From positions 10,081 through 30,893 of the forward strand of contig PLSH01000430.1 in assembly GCA_003165095.1 (NCBI GenBank): 20,813 nucleotides of DNA. Reading direction: 5' to 3'. Under the pieces are notes generated by a model. That model ran no database searches, was not told where the DNA came from, and saw nothing but the letters and a program-made list of their open reading frames with translations. This document shows positions 16,118 through 20,813 of the stretch, one piece after another. Source of the stretch: Acidobacteriaceae bacterium (GTDB lineage: Bacteria; Acidobacteriota; Terriglobia; Terriglobales; Acidobacteriaceae). Both the position numbers and the translations under genes were made by a program. The number at the start of each line of letters is the position of its first letter. Within the stretch, counting starts at the first letter, position 1.

Positions 16118-16954
16118 ATGTTCCTTCTCTGGCTACGAGTTGCGGCTATTCTCTACGCGGCGGCGTGTATCACGGTGTTTCCGGCCGTGCTTTATTCGCT
16201 GGACCGCTGGCGCCGTACGTGCGTTCATGTGGGCGGCATGGCCTTCTTTTTTCACTTTGTGTCCGTGGTTGAAATGCTGGTTCAGGCGCATCGCTGGATG
16301 CCGGTTGGGGTGCGCGAGATCGAGTCTCTGCTGGGATTCGCCGTGGCTGGAGGATTTTTCCTCGTCTGGTGGCTCTATGATGCGATCTCTCTTGGAATCT
16401 TCGCGTTGCCGGTAACATTTTTCCTGGTTTTTATTCCCGCGCTGGGCGTCGACCGCTATACATTCCCATCGCAGGGGGTGCGCAACAGCTGGCTGGTCGC
16501 ACACATCATCGCGTTGCTGCTGGCGTATGCCGCGCTTTGCTTCAGCCTGCTGGCCTCAATGCTCTACCTGGTGCAGGAACGGCGGATCAAATCCAAGCCC
16601 AGGCCTGACACGTCTTCGTGGTGGGCGCCATTCGACTGGCTGCCCCCGCTCGATACGCTGGAGCGCATTGCGCATGCCACGCTCGAGTTCGGCTTTCCGT
16701 GCATGACGATCGGCCTAGTGATCGGCGCGGTGCTGGTGCAGGAAACCGATCTCGGCGCGGCTTATTTCCTCGATCCCAAAGTTATTGCATCGTTTATCAG
16801 TTGGGGATTTTACGTTCTCCTGCTGCTGGTGCGGCGCAGCGCAGGCTTGCGCGGCCGGCGTGCCGCTTATGTCTCCGGCGCGGTGCTGGTGGCGATGATG
16901 GTGGTTTGGGCCGCTAACCTTTTCAGCCACGTGCACAGGTTCGGTCCCCAATGA
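16118..16954 (+). CDS. HemX/CcsA-like integral membrane protein (cytochrome c assembly family)
   Basis: 278-aa inner-membrane protein with about eight hydrophobic segments (roughly 5-25, 38-57, 71-87, 92-110, 124-152, 192-210, 222-240, 248-268). It resembles the CcsA/CcmC/HemX family. The family's periplasmic Trp-rich heme-handling motif (WG..W.WDPKE type) is degraded here to GAAYFLDPKVIASFISWG (213-230): DPK is kept but most Trp residues are lost. Candidate ligand His residues include H46, H129, H271 and H273. Its place directly before hemA, with an ATGA overlap, matches the HemX position in other bacteria, where the protein is linked to control of glutamyl-tRNA reductase or heme handling. 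I infer HemX rather than true CcsA. The ribosome binding site is weak. Confidence 0.75.
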   Translation: MFLLWLRVAAILYAAACITVFPAVLYSLDRWRRTCVHVGGMAFFFHFVSVVEMLVQAHRWMPVGVREIESLLGFAVAGGFFLVWWLYDAISLGIFALPVTFFLVFIPALGVDRYTFPSQGVRNSWLVAHIIALLLAYAALCFSLLASMLYLVQERRIKSKPRPDTSSWWAPFDWLPPLDTLERIAHATLEFGFPCMTIGLVIGAVLVQETDLGAAYFLDPKVIASFISWGFYVLLLLVRRSAGLRGRRAAYVSGAVLVAMMVVWAANLFSHVHRFGPQ

Positions 16955-18333
16955 CGCTGGCTCTCATTGGCGTCAACCACAAGACGGCGCCCATCGCGCT
17001 GCGGGAGCGCGTGGCTATTTCCCGCGACGATTTGCCGGAAACCACTCGGGCCCTTGCGGACACTCCGGGCGTGGTGGAGTGCATGATCGTATCCACCTGC
17101 AATCGTGTGGAGATCCTGGCCGCGGTTGAAGATCCGGAAGTTCAGCTGACCGGCTTTCTCTCAGACCATTTCGGCATCGATCCCTCGGTGCTGGGACCGC
17201 ATCTCTACGAATACCGCGACCAGGAGGCGGTCCGGCATCTGTTTCGCATGGCAGCGAGCCTGGACTCGATGGTGGTGGGCGAGCCGCAGATTCTGGGCCA
17301 GGTGAAAGAGGCATTTGCAGCAGCGCGCGCCGCCGGAACGGTTGGCGGCCAGCTCGAACACCTGTTGCAGAGCGCGTTTGCCGCCGCAAAGCGAGCCCGG
17401 TCGGAGACCGGCATCGGCTCGAATTCGGTTTCAATCGCCTCAGTGGCCGTCGACATGGCGCGCAAGATCTTCGGATCGCTGCAGGGCCGCACCGTGTTCC
17501 TGGTTGGAGCGGGCAAGATGAGCGAGATTGCCGCGCGCCACCTGGTGCAGCAGGGAGCCGGCGCGATCCTGGTGACCAACCGTACCCACGAGCGCGCCCG
17601 CCGCATGGCGGAGGAGTTTCAGGGGTCCGTTGTTCCGCAGGTTGTGCCGTTTGAGCAGGTGTACGAGGCGGCTGGCAGCGCAGACATCGTGATCAGCTCG
17701 ACCGGCGCGCCGCATCATATTTTCCGCCGCGAGCACGGGCTGGTCTTCCTGCATCGCCGTCGCAACCGTCCCATGTTCTTCATCGATATCGCCGTCCCGC
17801 GGGACGTGGATCCGGAGATGAACAAGCTGGACGGCATATTTGTCTACGACATCGACGACTTGCAGCAGGTAGCTGCGGCGCACATGGAAGAGCGCAGCCG
17901 CCAGGCCATCGACGCGGAGACGCTGATTGCCTCAGAGGTAGAGCGATTCAGCCAGCACCAGCGCACGGTCAACGTGGCACCGGCGATTGTAGCATTGCAG
18001 CGCAAGGCCGAAGAGATTCGCCAGGCAGAAATCCAGCGCATTCATGCCCGTCTGGGCACGCTGACACCCGAGCAGGCTGCCGCGGTGGAAGCCCTGACGC
18101 GGGGACTGGTAAACAAGTTCCTTCATCCGCCCATGCAGGCGCTGAAGCAAGCCGCCCGCGAAGGCGATGCTGCCCGCCTCGACGTGCTTTGCAACGAATG
18201 GTCCGTCTCGCCTGCAGCGCACCAGGAACCGGAGCAGCAGGCAGCAGCGAACGAAGCCACCACTGAACCTATCCAACCCAAGGAATCTGAATCCGCGGCG
18301 GTTAACAGGCCACGGGTGGAGGCCCATTTATGA
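16951..18333 (+). CDS. hemA: Glutamyl-tRNA reductase
   Basis: 460-aa enzyme that reduces glutamyl-tRNA(Glu) with NADPH to glutamate-1-semialdehyde, the first committed step of the C5 route to tetrapyrroles. GVNHKTAP is at 7-14 and the catalytic Cys50 is in STCNRVE. The central [15 protein letters not shown] signature is present. The NADPH-binding GAGKMSE starts at G186. The dimerisation helices ([14 protein letters not shown] and on) are in the C-terminal third. The last 45 or so residues after CNEWSV are Glu/Gln/Ala-rich, probably disordered, and not part of the catalytic fold. The start overlaps the upstream stop (ATGA) and has no clear ribosome binding site, suggesting translational coupling; the end overlaps hemC in the same way. 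Confidence 0.97.
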   Translation: MTLALIGVNHKTAPIALRERVAISRDDLPETTRALADTPGVVECMIVSTCNRVEILAAVEDPEVQLTGFLSDHFGIDPSVLGPHLYEYRDQEAVRHLFRMAASLDSMVVGEPQILGQVKEAFAAARAAGTVGGQLEHLLQSAFAAAKRARSETGIGSNSVSIASVAVDMARKIFGSLQGRTVFLVGAGKMSEIAARHLVQQGAGAILVTNRTHERARRMAEEFQGSVVPQVVPFEQVYEAAGSADIVISSTGAPHHIFRREHGLVFLHRRRNRPMFFIDIAVPRDVDPEMNKLDGIFVYDIDDLQQVAAAHMEERSRQAIDAETLIASEVERFSQHQRTVNVAPAIVALQRKAEEIRQAEIQRIHARLGTLTPEQAAAVEALTRGLVNKFLHPPMQALKQAAREGDAARLDVLCNEWSVSPAAHQEPEQQAAANEATTEPIQPKESESAAVNRPRVEAHL

Positions 18334-19286
18334 ATCTGCGCATTGGCAGCCGCGGTTCTCAACTCGCTCTCTGGCAGGCCAACCACATTGCAGGCCTGCT
18401 GCGCGCCCGGGGCCACTCGGTTGAAATCGAAATTATCAAGACCACGGGCGACAGCATGCAGGACGCCACTTTCGCGCAGGTCGGCACCAAGGGGATGTTT
18501 ACGAAGGAGATTGAGGAAGCGCTGGCCCATGGGCAAATCCAACTCGCGGTTCACTCGCTCAAGGATCTGCCTACGGAGCTGCCCGAGCCGTTCGCGCTTG
18601 CGGCCACGCCACCGCGCGTAGATCCGCGCGATGTATTCATCTCGCGCAAATACCAGAATCTTGCTTCGTTGCCGCAGGGCGCGCGCGTGGGCACCAGCAG
18701 CCAGCGCCGCTGCGCACAGTTGAAAGCCATCCGCCCGGACATTGAGGCGGTGGAGTTTCGCGGCAACGTAGACACCCGCTTGCGCAAGCTTGGGGAAGGC
18801 CAAGTGGACGCGATACTGCTGGCCGCGGCCGGCGTCGATCGACTGGGCAAGACGGACTGGGTCCGCGAGCGCCTGGATGCCACTCAATTTTGCCCGGCCG
18901 CGGGCCAGGGCGCGCTGGGCATCGAGACTCGCCGCGACGACTACGGCATCATGGAGGCGCTTTCGTTTCTCGATGACCCGGACACGCGGTTCGCGGTGAC
19001 CGCCGAACGCATTGCGCTGGCCGCATTGGGCGGAGGCTGCCAGGTGCCGATCGGCATTCATTGCCGGCAGAATCTTTCGGCCATCAGGAAGGGCGAGGAT
19101 TCAGGTCCGCTCGATGAGATTCTCGGCGTGGTAGCGTCGCCGGAGACGGGCGCGATCGTACGCATCTTTCATAGTGCGCCGCGCGACCACCACGATGCAG
19201 TTTCGCTGGGCCGCGTTGCCGCCAAGATGCTTCTCAAGTCCGGAGCCGGAGCGCTGCTTGCGCCCGGACCTGGAGGAGCGCAGTGA
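18330..19286 (+). CDS. hemC: Porphobilinogen deaminase (hydroxymethylbilane synthase)
   Basis: 318-aa cytoplasmic enzyme that joins four porphobilinogen molecules into hydroxymethylbilane. [14 protein letters not shown] is at 4-17. HSLKDLP (75-81) holds the catalytic Asp79. Arg-rich [10 protein letters not shown] binds the substrate carboxylates. C237 in GGGCQVPIG is the attachment point of the dipyrromethane cofactor. Length and motif spacing are normal. GGAGG lies 7 nt before the ATG, which overlaps the hemA stop. The last codons overlap the hemD GTG as GTGA. HemB, which supplies porphobilinogen, is not in this window. Confidence 0.97.
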   Translation: MNLRIGSRGSQLALWQANHIAGLLRARGHSVEIEIIKTTGDSMQDATFAQVGTKGMFTKEIEEALAHGQIQLAVHSLKDLPTELPEPFALAATPPRVDPRDVFISRKYQNLASLPQGARVGTSSQRRCAQLKAIRPDIEAVEFRGNVDTRLRKLGEGQVDAILLAAAGVDRLGKTDWVRERLDATQFCPAAGQGALGIETRRDDYGIMEALSFLDDPDTRFAVTAERIALAALGGGCQVPIGIHCRQNLSAIRKGEDSGPLDEILGVVASPETGAIVRIFHSAPRDHHDAVSLGRVAAKMLLKSGAGALLAPGPGGAQ

Positions 19287-20053
19287 GCTTGCCGCTCGCC
19301 GGGCGCCGCGTGCTGGTGACTCGCGCCGCGCACCAGGCAGGGAAGCTCAGCGACGCGCTGCGGGAGCTGGGCGCGGAGCCGGTAGAGGTTCCGGTGATCG
19401 AAATCCGGCCGCCGGAGAGCTACGCCGCGCTGGACAGCGCTCTTGGCGAATTGAACAGCTACGATTGGCTGATTTTCACCAGCGCCAACACGGTTCGCGC
19501 GGTGGTTTCCCGTGCTGCCGAGCGGGGTTTGCGGCTGGCGCCATCGCCGACCTTGAAGGTTGCCGCAGTGGGCGAGGCTACAGCAGCAGCTGCCCGCGAA
19601 GCAGGCTTCGATGTGACGCTGGTTGCAGAATCTTATGTTGCGGAGTCTCTGGTCGAGTCGCTTCAGAGGCGCTCCGCGGGACAGAGAATATTGCTGGCGC
19701 GCGCGGCTATTGCGCGGGACGTGATTCCCGACGCACTGCGTGCCGCTGGAGCAGAGGTCGACGTGGCCGATGCCTATCGGAACGTTGTGCCGGACGCCGT
19801 GCAGGAGCAGTTGCAGCGGGCTCTCGGCGAGGGAATCGACGCGGCTACGTTCACCAGTTCCTCAAGCGCGATGCATCTTGCGGAGCTGGCAAGGAGAGCT
19901 GGAATTGCTTTTCCATTGGACGGCGTTCCGGCGATCTCGATCGGTCCCGTTACCAGCCAGACGCTTCGGGAACTGGGCTGGGAGCCGGCTGCGGAGGCGA
20001 ATCCTTCCGATATTCCGGGATTGGTGGGCGCGCTTTGCCGCGTTTTCTTGTAA
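19283..20053 (+). CDS. hemD: Uroporphyrinogen-III synthase
   Basis: 256-aa enzyme that cyclises hydroxymethylbilane with inversion of ring D to uroporphyrinogen III, the branch point to heme, siroheme and cobalamin. The family is poorly conserved, but the two-domain pattern is clear. [19 protein letters not shown] starts domain 1. [14 protein letters not shown] (61-74), [16 protein letters not shown] (93-108), and in domain 2 [15 protein letters not shown] (187-201) and [16 protein letters not shown] (217-232) are the typical Ser/Thr-rich turns. The GTG start has GGAGGAG upstream and overlaps hemC. It is the last gene of the operon. The next plus-strand sequence shows no T-tailed terminator within 180 bp. 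Confidence 0.95.
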   Translation: MSLPLAGRRVLVTRAAHQAGKLSDALRELGAEPVEVPVIEIRPPESYAALDSALGELNSYDWLIFTSANTVRAVVSRAAERGLRLAPSPTLKVAAVGEATAAAAREAGFDVTLVAESYVAESLVESLQRRSAGQRILLARAAIARDVIPDALRAAGAEVDVADAYRNVVPDAVQEQLQRALGEGIDAATFTSSSSAMHLAELARRAGIAFPLDGVPAISIGPVTSQTLRELGWEPAAEANPSDIPGLVGALCRVFL

Positions 20054-20146
20054 CCGCGGGTTTAGTGATCAGTGGTCAGGGACTGCGGGCCGTAGGGGTT
20101 TGGCTGCGAGCTCGCAACATTGAGCCCTTAGCTTTCAGTTTTCGAG

Positions 20147-20196
20147 GATACAGTCTGTATCAGCGGCTGTATTGCGGTTTGTAAACTGTTTATAAT
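20147..20196. promoter_or_regulatory. Palindrome and perfect TATAAT downstream of hemD
   Basis: GATACAG-T-CTGTATC (20147-20161) is a perfect 15-nt palindrome. The right arm is part of a direct repeat (CTGTATCAGCGG, then CTGTATTGCGG). TATAAT follows at 20191-20196 on the plus strand, without a correctly spaced -35. A promoter here would point into the 3' end of the minus-strand ribbon-helix-helix gene. Operator or promoter function is a guess. Confidence 0.3.
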
Positions 20197-20237
20197 GTTC
20201 TATTTATGTGTGCGTGTACAGTTTCACAGCCCCAAAA

Positions 20238-20504
20238 TCACATTTTGGAGGGTGGCGGGGCCGTGAAGGCGGCTATCTCCTCCGCTGTGGGGCGGTGCGG
20301 GGCCTCAGCCGGGGACGCAGCGGGTTGGAGTTTGAGGGCCTGGAACTCGCGGGCGGCGGGGAGTCCGGGGAGACGCTGAAGCAGGTAGCGGACAACGGCG
20401 GAGACTGACGTGTGACGGCGGGCAGCCCAGATGCGGGCCCGGTTGTATGTAACTTCATCGACGCCTAAGGTGATGTGTTTCAAGATGTGGCGGCTTCCGG
20501 GCAT
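20238..20504 (-). CDS. Small ribbon-helix-helix (CopG/Arc-type) DNA-binding protein
   Basis: 88 aa. The start ATG at 20504 has AAAGGAG 8 nt upstream. Residues about 9-46 fit the ribbon-helix-helix pattern: a short strand KHITLGVDE, helix 1 VTYNRARIWAARR, the turn residues HTSVS, and helix 2 AVVRYLLQRL. The tail (47-88) is Pro/Ala-rich and probably disordered. Such proteins are often antitoxins that repress their own promoter, but no toxin-like frame is adjacent on either side in the window, so it is an orphan here; a partner beyond 20813 is not excluded. The stop codon lies in a small hairpin (CCAAAA/TTTTGG). It converges on the heme operon. Its upstream DNA is a degenerate tandem repeat. Confidence 0.75.
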   Translation of the reverse strand: MPGSRHILKHITLGVDEVTYNRARIWAARRHTSVSAVVRYLLQRLPGLPAAREFQALKLQPAASPAEAPHRPTAEEIAAFTAPPPSKM

Positions 20505-20523
20505 GGATGGCGCTCCTTTAAGA

Positions 20524-20667
20524 ATCAGGGATCAGGGATCGGAGATTAGTGATTAGTGATCAGTGGTCAGTGGTCAGTGGTCAGAAAAACAGTGAAGTAG
20601 TGAAATAGTGAAGTAGTGAACGGTGAACAGTGAGCAGCGGTGAGCCGCAAGTGGTCAGTGATCAGTT
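20524..20667. repeat. Degenerate heptamer/octamer tandem repeat
   Basis: About 145 bp of 7-8-nt units: first ATCAGGG, then ATTAGTG, ATCAGTG and GTCAGTG (three GTCAG starts in a row), then AAGTAGTG/AAATAGTG octamers, and a return to GTCAGTG. A short isolated copy (AGTGATCAGTGGTCAGGGA) lies at 20063-20081, on the other side of the ribbon-helix-helix gene. It is non-coding and sits directly upstream of that gene's ribosome binding site. Confidence 0.85.
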
Positions 20668-20813
20668 TGTGCGGGCCGGGTGCGTGACACTTGGCGCGAC
20701 TGAGCCAGATTTGACGGAGCTCCGTACACGTTTCGGTTCTTCAGGATTGTTTCTCTGGGGGGTGCCCCCCCCCCATCTCTGCAAAGAAGCCGTTTGTTTT
20801 CAGCGACATGCGA
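20668..20813. other. Right-hand end, no gene seen, G6/C10 hairpin
   Basis: No coding frame or RNA gene is recognisable. G6-TG-C10 at 20757-20774 can form a 5-6-bp all-GC hairpin with almost no loop; the C10 run is the longest homopolymer I noticed in the window. It could be part of a dispersed intergenic repeat, which cannot be judged from a single copy. Confidence 0.4.

Noticed and set aside
20226..20247. CCAAAA/TTTTGG hairpin around the stop codon of the ribbon-helix-helix gene, as a terminator
   Set aside because: Short AT-rich stem without a following T-tract on the minus strand; too weak to call.
20208..20408. Plus-strand frame after the TATAAT element
   Set aside because: Antisense to the ribbon-helix-helix gene, GTG start without ribosome binding site, Gly/Arg-rich junk composition.
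20524..20667. CRISPR array
   Set aside because: Units are 7-8 nt, contiguous and degenerate, with no spacers and no cas genes.

Overview
The window looks like chromosomal DNA of a GC-rich, Gram-negative, diderm bacterium, most likely an acidobacterium (class Terriglobia). This is inferred from gene content: very large TonB-dependent outer-membrane receptors with an N-terminal carboxypeptidase-regulatory-like domain (Oar type), a repeat-rich secreted DUF5666-like protein beside one of them, a NagZ of the KHFPGLG type, and degenerate heptanucleotide repeats. No rRNA or other marker is present to settle the species.

Region 1 (1-10.2 kb, all minus strand) is outer-membrane transport. It holds the N-terminal 626 codons of an Oar-like receptor cut by the window edge, then a BtuB-like cobalamin receptor. 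The receptor is preceded by a consensus sigma-70 promoter, a long leader with a clear cobalamin (B12) riboswitch, and a small hairpin directly before its Shine-Dalgarno sequence. Next come tRNA-Arg(CCU) and a two-gene unit: a secreted protein made of three DUF5666-like repeats, then a 1046-aa TonB-dependent receptor with a glycine/proline-rich loop. That unit ends in an intrinsic terminator.

Region 2 (10.75-15.83 kb, minus strand) is a tight mutS-nagZ-anmK operon. It joins DNA mismatch repair to two consecutive steps of peptidoglycan recycling: removal of GlcNAc from GlcNAc-anhydroMurNAc by NagZ, then phosphorylation of anhydroMurNAc by AnmK.

Region 3 (16.1-20.05 kb, plus strand) is divergent from mutS and encodes early tetrapyrrole synthesis as four genes with 4-base start/stop overlaps: a HemX/CcsA-like membrane protein, hemA, hemC and hemD. 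A TGAT-N4-ATCA dyad resembling Crp/Fnr-family sites lies next to a TATACT element in front of this operon.

Region 4 (20.05-20.81 kb) is accessory: an orphan ribbon-helix-helix protein on the minus strand, a 15-bp palindrome beside a perfect TATAAT, about 145 bp of degenerate 7-8-nt repeats, and a G6/C10 homopolymer hairpin.

I did not find a convincingly new multi-gene system. The least explained and most interesting unit is the DUF5666-like triple-repeat protein paired with the glycine-rich receptor. The riboswitch-controlled receptor and the putative Fnr-like control of the heme operon follow.
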